Origin: Candidatus Nitrosacidococcus sp. I8
Lineage (GTDB): Bacteria > Pseudomonadota > Gammaproteobacteria > Nitrosococcales > Nitrosococcaceae
Assembly: GCF_945836005.1 (NCBI RefSeq)
Contig: NZ_OX241534.1
Coordinates: 868,001 to 932,000, forward strand
Reading direction: 5' to 3'
DNA length: 64,000 bases
Under the pieces are notes generated by a model. The model saw only the letters and a program-made list of their open reading frames with translations. It did not search any database and was not told where the DNA came from. This document shows, one piece after another, positions 45,187 to 54,478 of the stretch. How positions within the stretch are numbered: position 1 is the first letter of the stretch; every line of letters starts with the position of its first letter. The position numbers and the translations under genes are program-made.

Positions 45187-45191
45187 AATTA

Positions 45192-46868
45192 ATGAGCGAA
45201 AGCTTTGCACAATTGCTTGAGGAAAGTCAATTAGAAGCCCCAGGAACAATTAAACTAGGAACAGTTATAGAGGTTAGACCTGATATAGTAATTGTTAATG
45301 CTGGATTTAAATCAGAGGGAGAAATTCCAGCAGATCAATTTCGGGATAGCGATGGAAATATAAGCGTTCAGAAAGGAGATCAAGTTGAAGTTGTTCTAGA
45401 GACTATTGAGGATGGTTTTGGTGCTACAAGACTTTCCCGAGAAAAGGCTAAAGCTGTCCGAGTTTGGGATAATTTAGAAAAATCCTTTACTACAGGAGGA
45501 GTCGTTACTGGTACCTTAACAGGCAAGGTAAAGGGTGGTTTTACCGTTGATTTAGACGGAGTACGTGCTTTTTTACCAGGATCGTTGGTTGATGTACGAC
45601 CTATTAGAGAATCTAATTATTTAGAAAGTAAGAACCTAGATTTTAAGTTAATTAAAGTAGATCGACAAAAAAATAACATTGTGGTTTCTAGGCGTGCAGT
45701 AATGGAAGCCGAACATGGTGCAGAGCGAGAAGCTCTGTTAGCTAATTTAGAAGAAGGAAAGATTGTTACTGGTACTGTAAAGAATTTAACCGATTATGGT
45801 GCTTTTGTTGATTTAGGAGGCTTAGATGGATTGCTTCACATTACTGATATGTCGTGGCGCCGGATTAAGCATCCATCTGATATAGTGAGCATTGATGATA
45901 AAATTTCAGTTAAAGTACTAAAATTCGATAAAGAACGTCAACGCGTATCTCTCGGGCTTAAACAAACAGAAGAAGATCCTTGGAAGAATTTAACTGAGCG
46001 AACATCTGGTGATACACCGCTTACAGGCAGGATAACTAATGTTACTGATTATGGCTGTTTTGTTGAAATTGAACCAGGGGTAGAAGGATTAGTTCATATG
46101 TCCGAAATGGACTGGACTAATAAAAATATTCATCCTTCAAAGATAGTTCAGGTAGGTGATGAAGTTCAAGTTGTAATTATCGATATTGATAAGGAGCGCC
46201 GACGCATTTCATTAGGGATGAAACAATGCCAACCTAATCCATGGGATCAATTTTCTCAGAAATATAATAAGGGCGATCAAATTTCAGGCGAAATCAAATC
46301 TATTACTGACTTTGGTATCTTTATCGGTTTAGAAGGAGGCATTGATGGATTAATTCACCTCTCAGATATTTCTTGGCATAGCACTGAGGAAAATGTAATT
46401 CATAATTACAAGAAAGGTGAACAAATTAATACTGTTATTTTAGCAGTGGATCCTGAGAGAGAGAGAATTTCTTTAGGAATTAAGCAATTGGAAAGTGATC
46501 CGTTCTCTAGCTATATTACTCATAATACAAAAGGTAGTATTGTAAAAGGTATAGTGAAGAGCATTGAAAGCAAAGGAGCAATTGTTGACTTAGGTAGTGG
46601 GGTAGAAGGGCAGTTACGTGCTGCTGATATTTCTCGAGAGAAGGTAGACGATGCCTCACATCTATTGAAGGTTGGTGATGAAATAGAAGCTAAACTTACC
46701 AATATTGATCGTAAAAATAGAATAATTACTATTTCTATCAAAGCAAAAGATATTGAGGAAGAGGCAGAAGCAATTAAGGAGTATTCTGATATTAACTTAA
46801 GCACCTCAACGACTACTTTAGGAGATATTCTTAAAGAACAAATAGAAAGAAAAGAAAATAATGAGTAG
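45192..46868 (+). CDS. rpsA: Small ribosomal subunit protein bS1
   Basis: I chose ATG 45192 because the product then starts [17 protein letters not shown], like other bS1 proteins, with GGTGA five bases upstream; TTG 45180 and GTG 45183 are alternatives in the same frame. The protein of about 558 residues has six S1/OB repeats, e.g. [20 protein letters not shown] with [29 protein letters not shown] and [20 protein letters not shown]. It binds mRNA and aids translation initiation. A 114-base leader separates it from cmk, so it probably has its own promoter and the usual autoregulation. Confidence 0.96.
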   Translation: MSESFAQLLEESQLEAPGTIKLGTVIEVRPDIVIVNAGFKSEGEIPADQFRDSDGNISVQKGDQVEVVLETIEDGFGATRLSREKAKAVRVWDNLEKSFTTGGVVTGTLTGKVKGGFTVDLDGVRAFLPGSLVDVRPIRESNYLESKNLDFKLIKVDRQKNNIVVSRRAVMEAEHGAEREALLANLEEGKIVTGTVKNLTDYGAFVDLGGLDGLLHITDMSWRRIKHPSDIVSIDDKISVKVLKFDKERQRVSLGLKQTEEDPWKNLTERTSGDTPLTGRITNVTDYGCFVEIEPGVEGLVHMSEMDWTNKNIHPSKIVQVGDEVQVVIIDIDKERRRISLGMKQCQPNPWDQFSQKYNKGDQISGEIKSITDFGIFIGLEGGIDGLIHLSDISWHSTEENVIHNYKKGEQINTVILAVDPERERISLGIKQLESDPFSSYITHNTKGSIVKGIVKSIESKGAIVDLGSGVEGQLRAADISREKVDDASHLLKVGDEIEAKLTNIDRKNRIITISIKAKDIEEEAEAIKEYSDINLSTSTTTLGDILKEQIERKENNE

Positions 46869-46910
46869 TGCTATACCTTATTAATTCCTTCAAAGAATTA
46901 GGGATTATTT

Positions 46911-47192
46911 ATGACTAAATCGAACTTGATTGATCAGCTCACTCAGCAGCAAAAGATATTGTCACATAAAGATGTAGACGATGCCGTTCGAGTTCTACTG
47001 GAATTAATGAGTAAATCATTATCAGATAATCAACGAATTGAGATTCGTGGATTTGGGAGTTTTTCTCTACACTATCGTCCTCCTCGAACTGGTCGTAATC
47101 CGAAGACAGGAGAGTTAGTATCTCTTCCGCCTAAATATATTCCTCATTTTAAAGCAGGCAAGGAATTAAGAAAAAGAGTAGATAATTTGTAG
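46911..47192 (+). CDS. ihfB: Integration host factor subunit beta
   Basis: The 93-residue HU/IHF-family protein has [13 protein letters not shown] at the start, [20 protein letters not shown] and [20 protein letters not shown], with the DNA-bending proline region and C-terminal GKELRKRV. It is 42 bases after rpsA, the usual position of the beta subunit gene, and pairs with IhfA encoded elsewhere. Confidence 0.95.
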   Translation: MTKSNLIDQLTQQQKILSHKDVDDAVRVLLELMSKSLSDNQRIEIRGFGSFSLHYRPPRTGRNPKTGELVSLPPKYIPHFKAGKELRKRVDNL

Positions 47193-47217
47193 TGAAGTAA
47201 ACTCGTTATTGTCTACA

Positions 47218-47646
47218 ATGAAGTTCGGGGTAGATGAAAGAATAAATGACTCTTATATAGTGAAATCCTATGGTATAGGGTATATAGAAATTTTTTCTCC
47301 AACTCCATTAATATTAGGTGGTGGAGAGAGTAAAAATTTTCAAGAAAAGAGAAAACAAATAATACGCCATAGTGTAATTCTTACGAGAGATAAAGTTAGG
47401 GAATGGACTCCTAGAACTTTTGATGAATTAAAGGAGGGGTATTTTGAGGTATTCTTGGATATAAATCCTGAAGTTATTCTACTAGGTACAGGAAATAACC
47501 TCTTTTTTCCGCCTCCTTCTTTATTTAAAAAATTATTCGATCATGGGATAGGTGTAGAGTTTATGAGTACTGCTGCAGCATGTAGAACTTATAATATTCT
47601 TGTTAATGAAAGCCGTAGAGTAGCTGCAGCACTATTAATTAAGTGA
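47218..47646 (+). CDS. Mth938-like domain protein (DUF498)
   Basis: ATG 47218 gives a 142-residue protein; a TTG nine bases upstream is possible. It matches the Mth938-like/NDUFAF3 family: YGIGYIEIF, then REWTPRTFDELKEGYFEVFL, NPEVILLGTGNNLFFPPPSL, FDHGIGVEFMSTAAACRTYN and ILVNESRRVAAALLI. The family is widespread; its bacterial function is unclear and the mitochondrial relative helps complex I assembly. It lies 25 bases after ihfB and is convergent with rpoS. Confidence 0.88.
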   Translation: MKFGVDERINDSYIVKSYGIGYIEIFSPTPLILGGGESKNFQEKRKQIIRHSVILTRDKVREWTPRTFDELKEGYFEVFLDINPEVILLGTGNNLFFPPPSLFKKLFDHGIGVEFMSTAAACRTYNILVNESRRVAAALLIK

Positions 47647-47650
47647 CAAT

Positions 47651-48568
47651 TTAATGAAAGATTAAATCGCTTGAGATCTCTTCTTTATCTAAAATTTGCC
47701 TTAATTTTTTTAAGGCCTCTATTTGGATCTGGCGGACACGTTCTCTAGTAATACCAATGGTATTACCAATTTGCTCTAGCGTTTGTGGTTCATGACTAAA
47801 AAGTCCAAACCTCCTTGCTACTACTTCTTTTTGTTTTTTATTTAACTGATCTACCCAAGAGTTAAATTTTAATTGTATATCTTGTTTTTGCAGTAACATA
47901 TCAGGACTAAGCGAACTATCATCTGGAATATTATTCAGAAAATTTACCTCCTTATCATCTCTATTTTCATCCATAGAAATAGTATTGTTTTGCTTAAAAT
48001 TCCATATCCTTCTCACTTCTTCAGTCGGTTTATCGATTTGTAGTGCTATATCTTGAAAACTTGGATCGTGTTTTAATTCTTGAGTTAGATTCTTAGCAAC
48101 TTTCTGATAACTCTTTATTTCTTTTATAATATAAACTGGTAAACGTATTGTTCTTGTCTGATTCATTAGTGCTCGCTCAATAGATTGTCTGATCCACCAA
48201 GCAGAATAAGTGGAAAATCGGAATCCCATCTCTGGATCAAATTTTTCTACAGCATGAATAAGCCCTAAATTACCTTCCTCGATTAAATCAAGTAATGATA
48301 ATCCCTGATTTATATAACGTTTTGCAATCTTCACAACAAGCCGAAGGTTGCTTTCAATCATTTTTTTACGCCCAATACCATCTCCTTTTTTAGCTAGACG
48401 TGCATAGTACACCTCCTCTTTTGCTGTGAGTAGAGGTGTTGCACGAATTTCATTTAGGTATTGTCTAGTGCTATCGATCTCCAGCACGTTATTATATTTT
48501 GAAGCTGAAGAATTTTTTGGATGAATTTCCTTCTGCGTTTTGTAATGTTCTGGCACTGATGTAAACAA
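47651..48568 (-). CDS. rpoS: RNA polymerase sigma factor RpoS
   Basis: The 305-residue sigma-70 family protein has region 1.2-2 (STRQYLNEIRATPLLTAKEE, LRLVVKIAKRYINQGLSLLD, LIEEGNLGLIHAVEKFDPEM, GFRFSTYSAWWIRQSIERAL), region 3 and region 4 with VVARRFGLFSHEPQTLEQIG and TRERVRQIQIEALKKLRQIL. The short N-terminus and the MNQTRTIRLPV sequence fit RpoS rather than RpoD or RpoH. It directs the general stress response. The usual nlpD and pcm neighbours are absent. A 211-base leader separates it from fumC upstream on the same strand. Confidence 0.9.
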   Translation of the reverse strand: MFTSVPEHYKTQKEIHPKNSSASKYNNVLEIDSTRQYLNEIRATPLLTAKEEVYYARLAKKGDGIGRKKMIESNLRLVVKIAKRYINQGLSLLDLIEEGNLGLIHAVEKFDPEMGFRFSTYSAWWIRQSIERALMNQTRTIRLPVYIIKEIKSYQKVAKNLTQELKHDPSFQDIALQIDKPTEEVRRIWNFKQNNTISMDENRDDKEVNFLNNIPDDSSLSPDMLLQKQDIQLKFNSWVDQLNKKQKEVVARRFGLFSHEPQTLEQIGNTIGITRERVRQIQIEALKKLRQILDKEEISSDLIFH

Positions 48569-48779
48569 GATATTCTCCTTTTTGCTAAGTATTACTAGCG
48601 ATATGTTTATTCTAAATATCTAATATGCTACTTTCGTGCCATAAATTAAAATTATGGGTAATTATTTATTTGTAATTGATTTTACTAATTTTTTAACAAA
48701 ATAAACTCTGCTTAATATAATATATACTGTTCCGATCATCTGGATATATAGTTTAAATGAACCGATAAGCTTTATGTAT

Positions 48780-50189
48780 TCAACCAGAAGGCTGAGTAAA
48801 CAAAATTGGATCTATAAGATCATCAAATTGGCTAGATGAAAGTATATTTAGCTCTAAACAGGCTTGTCTTAAGGACAGATTTTTGTGATGGGCATAATAG
48901 GCGATTTCCGCCGCCTTATCATAACCAATTTTTGGAGTAAGCGCTGTCACTAACATAAGTGATTGCTCTACATAGCTGGCTATTTTATTCTCATCTGCCT
49001 TTAAATCCTTTATTAGAAATTGGCTAAAATTACGACATCCATCAGATAAAATTCTTATAGACTGAATTAAATTAAATATAATCATTGGCTTAAATACATT
49101 TAATTCAAAATTCCCTTGAGATCCTGCAATTCCAATACCAGCATCATTTCCTATCACTTGGGCTGCAATCATAGTGATTGCCTCACATTGAGTAGGGTTA
49201 ATTTTACCTGGCATAATTGAAGAGCCTGGCTCATTTTCCGGTAAGAGTAACTCTCCTAAGCCACAACGCGGACCTGATCCTAACCATCTAATATCATTTG
49301 CGATCTTCATAAGAGAGCATGCAAGTGTTTTAAGCACACCACTTGTCATTACCATCGCATCATGTGCTGCAAGTGCAGCAAACTTATTAGCAGCAGGTAA
49401 GAAGGGAAGTTCTGTAAATTCTCTAAGATAAGTACATACTTTTTCTGAAAAGCCAATAGGTGCATTTAATCCCGTTCCTACTGCAGTTCCTCCGATTGCT
49501 AATTCGTAAAGCTCTGGTAGAGTAGATTTTATTCTTTTTATATTGTCATTAAGTTGTGCAACATAGCCAGAAAATTCTTGGCCTAAAGTAAGAGGAACAG
49601 CATCTTGTAAATGAGTACGGCCAATTTTAACAATATGGCTAAATTGGGTTTCTTTTTCGTAAAGTGCATTTCTTAATCCTTCTACATAAGGAAGTAGCTG
49701 ATGTTGAATAGTTACAGCAGCGGCGATATGCATAGCAGTTGGAAAAGTATCATTTGAAGATTGAGATAGATTGACATGATCATTAGGGTGAATGGGAGAT
49801 TTGCTACCGATAATCCCTCCCAAAATCTCGATTCCTCGATTAGCAATTACCTCGTTAATATTCATATTTGCTTGAGTACCACTTCCTGTCATCCAAACAT
49901 GGAGTGGAAAATGCTTGTTGAGCTTTCCATTAATAATTTCATCTGCTACTTGAGCAATAATTTGAGCTTTACCTATAGGAAGTTTATTTAGATCTGCATT
50001 TGCAAGAGCAGCTGCTTTTTTAAGTAGCCCAAAAGATCTAATCACTTCTTTAGGAATAAGCTCTTCTCCAATAGAGAAGTAGATAACAGATCTTTGAGTT
50101 TGCGCCCCCCAGTAACGATTTATAGGGACCTCTATCTCTCCAAAGCTATCTTTCTCAATACGAGTTCTTTTTTTTTCTGTATTTGTCAT
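48780..50189 (-). CDS. fumC: Class II fumarate hydratase
   Basis: The 469-residue enzyme has [79 protein letters not shown] and the signature loop [16 protein letters not shown] with the catalytic Ser. It interconverts fumarate and malate without an Fe-S cluster. Aspartase shares this fold; the sequence [18 protein letters not shown] and the absence of aspartase features favour FumC. Confidence 0.94.
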   Translation of the reverse strand: MTNTEKKRTRIEKDSFGEIEVPINRYWGAQTQRSVIYFSIGEELIPKEVIRSFGLLKKAAALANADLNKLPIGKAQIIAQVADEIINGKLNKHFPLHVWMTGSGTQANMNINEVIANRGIEILGGIIGSKSPIHPNDHVNLSQSSNDTFPTAMHIAAAVTIQHQLLPYVEGLRNALYEKETQFSHIVKIGRTHLQDAVPLTLGQEFSGYVAQLNDNIKRIKSTLPELYELAIGGTAVGTGLNAPIGFSEKVCTYLREFTELPFLPAANKFAALAAHDAMVMTSGVLKTLACSLMKIANDIRWLGSGPRCGLGELLLPENEPGSSIMPGKINPTQCEAITMIAAQVIGNDAGIGIAGSQGNFELNVFKPMIIFNLIQSIRILSDGCRNFSQFLIKDLKADENKIASYVEQSLMLVTALTPKIGYDKAAEIAYYAHHKNLSLRQACLELNILSSSQFDDLIDPILFTQPSG

Positions 50190-50386
50190 ATATTTCAGCC
50201 TATCTATGTTAACTTTCCTGTAGGAGCGTGTTTATTAGCACCTAATAGAACAACTAATTTGATTTAGGTTTCCTAAAAAACCTATTTGAATGAAAATGAA
50301 TAGGTGCAAAATTAACTAATCAATAATTTTATAAATATATATATGCTAATAAATTTTTTATTAACAATTTAAGAGATAAGTAAAAA

Positions 50387-50947
50387 ATGAATATTTCAGA
50401 ATTATTACAAGGAGAGACTGGTTCTCAGATTATTAGTGAAATCAGTAAAAAAATAGGATCTACGGATAAAGAAGTCAGTGCAATGCTTAATGAAGCAGCA
50501 CCAATGCTATTAGAGATGCTTCATAAAAATTCCTCCTCTAGCAAAGAGGGAGAGGAAAGCTTGTCAAAAGCTCTAGAGCAACATGATGGAAGTATTTTAG
50601 ATAAAATATCTGGATCTTTAGACCATGAAAATGCAGCTGTAGATGGGCACAAAATTTTAGGAAATATATTAGGGGAAAATAGAAATTCTGTTGAAGAAGC
50701 TCTTGCTTCCAAAACCGGAGTTGATTCTTCTAAAATTTCCGGTGCTCTTGTTTATTTAGCTCCTGTAATTATGGGGTATCTTGGAAAACAACATAGTGCA
50801 TCTGGAAATAAAGATCTACCTGGGTTATTAAACTCTTTATTACAAGGTAGTTCCTCTGCTTTAGGCACTAGTATTATTTCTTCTCTTTTAAGCGGAAAAT
50901 CTGGGTTTGGCGGGATTCTTGAAAGATTCTTAAGCAAAAAGAAATAA
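50387..50947 (+). CDS. DUF937 (YidB-like) protein
   Basis: The 186-residue soluble protein is Ser/Gly/Leu-rich with helical repeats (ISKKIGSTDKEVSAMLNEAA, NSVEEALASKTGVDSSKISG, LAPVIMGYLGKQ) and a C-terminal GKSGFGGILERFLSKKK. This matches DUF937/YidB, a family of unknown function. It is divergent from fumC across 197 bases and followed by a strong terminator, so it is a single-gene transcript. Confidence 0.85.
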   Translation: MNISELLQGETGSQIISEISKKIGSTDKEVSAMLNEAAPMLLEMLHKNSSSSKEGEESLSKALEQHDGSILDKISGSLDHENAAVDGHKILGNILGENRNSVEEALASKTGVDSSKISGALVYLAPVIMGYLGKQHSASGNKDLPGLLNSLLQGSSSALGTSIISSLLSGKSGFGGILERFLSKKK

Positions 50948-50954
50948 TATCTCC

Positions 50955-50992
50955 AACAAAAAAGAGGATGTATATACATCCTCTTTTTTGTT
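50955..50992. terminator. Bidirectional terminator (perfect 38-base palindrome)
   Basis: AACAAAAAAGAGGATGTAT and its exact complement ATACATCCTCTTTTTTGTT form a perfect palindrome, giving a GC-containing stem flanked by A6 and T6. It lies eight bases after the DUF937 gene and 19 before the stop of the convergent secreted-protein gene, serving both. Confidence 0.9.
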
Positions 50993-51010
50993 CAAAGCCA
51001 TACTACTTTC

Positions 51011-51751
51011 TTATGGAATAGTATATTTAATATCGCATGATGAGTTAAGGGTAGTATAGATTCTCGTACTATCAGATGGGGCATTTTGCATCTCATAAGC
51101 TAAGAAATTTATACCTGTTGCAGGTGAAGTAACTGCACTAGGATCAGCAGTGAATGTGCAACTAGCACTTCCTATTGGAATAGTACAGCCAAAATTTTGC
51201 CCGTTAGACATAGTGTTTTGGCTTGCATTATCACTAGGGGTATTGTCATTGTCAGGGGCAACATTTGGACCAGAAGTTACTGTACCTGTGGTTGGCATTA
51301 CGCTCATTTTATCAGGAGTAGCACCACCAAACAGGGTAATTGATACAGGGTCACTTGTATTTTCAGCTAGATTTTCACTAGTTACAGTAAGGCTAATTGG
51401 CGTGCAGTGATCTCCATCATAACCGGTTGCAGCTTTAAAATTATTATCTTGACTATTATCTTCAACAACACCAAGAGTAGGAGCAAATCTAGCATTATCA
51501 TCGCTAAACCAACCGCTTCCATTAGTTTTGATAGTTGCATACATAGGCACGCTACTAAAACTTCCAACATGAGATCCTGGAGCTAGAGGATCTGTGTCTG
51601 TTGTTGGGGCTGGAGCGGCAATAGGGGTTGTTGGCACTGGAGTAGTGGTGGTATTATCTTCTGCATTTGCTATAGGTGAAAATCCAATTACTAATCCTAC
51701 CAATCCGATAATGCTCAAGGATCTTTGAGTAAATTTATTTATCTTTTTCAT
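51011..51751 (-). CDS. Secreted cysteine-containing protein, tandem paralogue A, function unknown
   Basis: I do not recognise the family. The 246-residue product has a signal peptide (SLSIIGLVGLVIGFSPIANA), a Thr/Pro-rich linker (TTTTPVPTTPIAAPAPTTDT) and a beta-rich mature domain: PGSHVGSFSSVPMYATIKTN, YDGDHCTPISLTVTSENLAE, VSITLFGGATPDKM, FGCTIPIGSASCTFTAD and the C-terminal DSTRIYTTLNSSCDIKYTIP. Four Cys residues could form two disulfides. A strong GGAG site precedes the ATG. The neighbour at 51812 is its paralogue. An extracellular or outer-membrane-associated role is the limit of what can be said. Confidence 0.75.
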   Translation of the reverse strand: MKKINKFTQRSLSIIGLVGLVIGFSPIANAEDNTTTTPVPTTPIAAPAPTTDTDPLAPGSHVGSFSSVPMYATIKTNGSGWFSDDNARFAPTLGVVEDNSQDNNFKAATGYDGDHCTPISLTVTSENLAENTSDPVSITLFGGATPDKMSVMPTTGTVTSGPNVAPDNDNTPSDNASQNTMSNGQNFGCTIPIGSASCTFTADPSAVTSPATGINFLAYEMQNAPSDSTRIYTTLNSSCDIKYTIP

Positions 51752-51811
51752 TTACAATTCTCCATAAAATACTTTATAAAAGGTAATACGTATCTAGATA
51801 CTCATCTATCT

Positions 51812-52501
51812 TTATGGTAAAGAATACTTAATATCACATTGAGATTTAAGGGTGGTATAAATTCTTGTGCTATCATTCGGTGGATTTAGTATTTGGAAAG
51901 CTAAGAAGTTTACCCCTGTTAGGTGTGTTGCCTCAGGACTGTTTGTGCTAAAGGTACAACTATTACCCCCCAATGGGATAGTGCAACTAAAAGGTGTGGA
52001 GTTAGAATTAACTGTACCAGTATCTGGTAATCCTACTGTAATAGTATTTAGTGCATTAGGGGTTGCCCCGCCAAATAGGGTAATGGCTACATCGTTATCT
52101 GCATTTTGAGCTAAATTTTGGCTAGTAATAGAGAGGCTTAGTGGTGTACAGTGATCTCCATCATAACCAAGAGCACTTTTGTATTGTTCATCCTGATCGG
52201 AGTCATCAACAGTTCCCATTATAGGGGCATATCTAAGACTATTATCTGTAATTCTTATAGTAGCGTATACAGGAAGACTTTTAAAATGTGCAACATGACT
52301 TCCCGGGGTTAAAGGTGAAGCAGAGATAGGCGTTATTGTGGTTGTTGGTGCTGGAAGTGTTGGAACAGTAGTATCTGGTGTTGGAACGGTAGTATCTTCT
52401 GCATTTACTGTAGGCAAAAACCCAGTAAAAAACCCAGTAACTAGCCCTACTAATCCAATAATACTCAAAGATCTTTGAGTAAATTTATTTATTTTTTTCA
52501 C
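51812..52501 (-). CDS. Secreted cysteine-containing protein, tandem paralogue B, function unknown
   Basis: The 229-residue paralogue of the adjacent gene starts at GTG 52501 with a GGAGGG ribosome site. The first 21 residues, KKINKFTQRSLSIIGLVGLV with Met, are identical to paralogue A; the linker is Thr/Pro-rich and differs. The mature domain repeats the same pattern: PGSHVAHFKSLPVYATIRIT, YDGDHCTPLSLSITSQNLAQ, VAITLFGGATPNAL, FSCTIPLGGNSCTFSTN and DSTRIYTTLKSQCDIKYSLP, with the same four Cys. It lacks the Asn/Asp-rich insert before the FxCTIP segment. The gap to paralogue A is 60 bases, so they may be one transcript. Confidence 0.75.
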   Translation of the reverse strand: MKKINKFTQRSLSIIGLVGLVTGFFTGFLPTVNAEDTTVPTPDTTVPTLPAPTTTITPISASPLTPGSHVAHFKSLPVYATIRITDNSLRYAPIMGTVDDSDQDEQYKSALGYDGDHCTPLSLSITSQNLAQNADNDVAITLFGGATPNALNTITVGLPDTGTVNSNSTPFSCTIPLGGNSCTFSTNSPEATHLTGVNFLAFQILNPPNDSTRIYTTLKSQCDIKYSLP

Positions 52502-52744
52502 TTAATAACCCTCCATAGGATATTATTCTTTAAAATCAAGAAAGCTATAGGGTACTAATATATCTTAAATAATTTATTATAAAAATATAACTAAAATTTG
52601 TTATTGAATCTATATTTAAGAGGCATGATTAAAAATATTTTCAGCTATAGATAGCCATAATAAATTTTATTTAACATAATATATATTATGCGAACTATTT
52701 TATTTAGAATTAAGCTGGTAATTTAAACAACGTATTAATTATAA

Positions 52745-53629
52745 TTAAATTGTCCTTCTTAGATAAGGGATTTTCTGCATGATCAAAGAAACAATAAGTG
52801 ACATAATAAAAACTGTTAAAGCTTCTAATGGTATCAACATCAGCTGATTATCAGAATAAATTAACTTCTTATGTGTTACATGTACAATTACATCAAGAAA
52901 AATGACATGGAGATGATAGAGTTTTAGTAAAATTATAACTAATAATAGGATTAGCCCATAATTTGAGTATGTACATCATGCTGACTGACATAGGAATCAC
53001 TGTAACACTGAGATATATGAATATAATTATAATATTTTTATAGCTACGCTTCGTATTATCTATACTAATTAGGTAACCTAAAAGAAAATATGGGATATAC
53101 AATAAAAATAATTCAAAAAAGAATATAGGCTTCCTATCAAAAATAAATACACCCATGTTATCCATGATGGATAGCATAAACATAAGTGCAACAAAAAATA
53201 TAGCTTCTTCTTTTGAAATATTATGTACTACTACTCTTAATATGGGTGTAAACATATAAAGAAAAACAATCATATAAAGAAGCCATAGATGATAATAAGG
53301 CTTTCCCTCCAATAAATTTAGCAAAAACTCATGTAAATCTATTGTCCTTCCATTTACTAATTCTTTACCATTTACTAATTCTTTAACGGCAGACCAAAAA
53401 AATAGAAAAAATGTTGACCAAAAAGCGATAGGAATAGCCACTCTAGAGATCCTTTTCATATAAAATACCCTTATATCTTCATTGGCTTTTTTAGGATCTA
53501 ATAAAAGTGCACCACTTCCACCAATTTTCAGTACCAAACTGGCTATAATTCTCCACATTACCCGAGACATGTATCAGTAATCACTGCAAATATGCTAATT
53601 ATTTTTGCATTATCTAGCCAAGCAATCAT
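52745..53629 (-). pseudogene. Acyltransferase-3 family membrane protein, multiply broken
   Basis: Pieces of a single acyltransferase-3 gene can be followed in three frames. The N-terminus at ATG 53629 (MIAWLDNAKIISIFAVI) is followed by a deletion and frame change. The main body (53570-52893) reads SGALLLDPKKANEDIRVFYM, RISRVAIPIAFWSTFF, KPYYHLWLLYMIVFLYMFTP and PYFLLGYLISI. The C-terminus appears in yet another frame, ending MSLIVSLIMQKIPYLRRTI at stop 52747-52745. Intact relatives are about 340 residues and acetylate surface sugars. The body also holds an 18-base tandem duplication, in frame. The catalytic His near the N-terminus falls in the deleted part. Confidence 0.8.
53350..53385. repeat. 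18-base perfect tandem duplication inside the acyltransferase pseudogene
   Basis: CCATTTACTAATTCTTTA occurs twice in direct succession (53350-53367 and 53368-53385). It duplicates six codons (ELVNGK-type, giving ELVNGKELVNG in the product) and keeps the frame. Confidence 0.95.
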
Positions 53630-53633
53630 TTAT

Positions 53634-54377
53634 TTATTCACGCCTCCATTCGCAATGATCTAGTATAGGTTTTAATGCCTCTTTAGCACCCTGTAAATCA
53701 AGAGTAATAAACAAAGGGTTACTATTCGTAAAATGCGGATTTCTATCATGCTCGCCGCTTTCCTCATAATTTGGCGTTGCCCGCATAACGACACGATGCT
53801 TACCTTCCGAAAATTGTGCCATTAGATCTGAAGGGCTATACCAATTAGAACCGCCATAAATATAGGTAATTTCTCCATTATCTTGGTTTGCTCTTAATTT
53901 AGTTTCTCTTCTTCCGCCCTGATCTATTTTGTAATCAACTCTATAGATAGATAAATGATGGGTACTGAATCCCATATATCTGTGCCATTCGATAAAACTA
54001 TTCAATTTTCCTTGGATACACTGGAATACTATTTTTTCTCCAGTAGTAGCCATCCCTGTTACATAATAATTTGTACGCTCATCAATGGGGTCATATTCTT
54101 TTGCTCCAACCCATGTATTGGATCTACTATATATTTGATTAAATTGATTTGGACTCGAATTTAGATTCTGATTCTGATACTGATACTGATTTACGTGGGG
54201 TGGTACTGCTGGTCTACCAGAATTGTACTGATGATTAGGCACATATGGCGTATTACTCGGGGGTGTATTGTTATATGGAATATTTGGATCATATGGGTAA
54301 GTATCCGCAGCAGCAATACTAAAAGAAGGAAGTAGTATTAAAACCAGCTTAATATATCTATTTTTATATCTTTGCAT
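53634..54377 (-). CDS. Secreted VasI-like protein with Pro/Asn/Gln-rich N-terminus (orphan)
   Basis: The 247-residue product has a signal peptide (LVLILLPSFSIAAA), then a low-complexity Tyr/Pro/Asn/Gln region (NQYQYQNQNLNSSPNQFNQI) and a C-terminal domain of about 140 residues resembling VasI/TagO, the T6SS-associated protein: GEKIVFQCIQGKLNSFIEWH, YRVDYKIDQGG, LMAQFSEGKHRVVMRATPN and TLDLQGAKEALKPILDHCEW. No other type VI secretion gene is in the window, so it may be an orphan domain with another job. It ends four bases before the acyltransferase pseudogene. Confidence 0.6.
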   Translation of the reverse strand: MQRYKNRYIKLVLILLPSFSIAAADTYPYDPNIPYNNTPPSNTPYVPNHQYNSGRPAVPPHVNQYQYQNQNLNSSPNQFNQIYSRSNTWVGAKEYDPIDERTNYYVTGMATTGEKIVFQCIQGKLNSFIEWHRYMGFSTHHLSIYRVDYKIDQGGRRETKLRANQDNGEITYIYGGSNWYSPSDLMAQFSEGKHRVVMRATPNYEESGEHDRNPHFTNSNPLFITLDLQGAKEALKPILDHCEWRRE

Positions 54378-54478
54378 CAGTTAATTTTTTAATCTTTAAT
54401 TTGATTGTGTTTAATAAACATCTGTATTTTAAGATTTTATCATGCATTTATTGCGATAAATAAGGGGGTAAGATAGTT

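Noticed and set aside
50264-50284. Inverted repeat TAGGTTT/AAACCTA in the fumC-DUF937 gap
   Set aside because: Short and AT-rich; it sits upstream of both genes, where a terminator makes little sense.
52779-52914. Two small + strand ORFs (MIKETISDIIKTVKASNG and MVSTSADYQNKLTSYVL)
   Set aside because: They are antisense to the C-terminal remnant of the acyltransferase pseudogene, which explains the sequence better.
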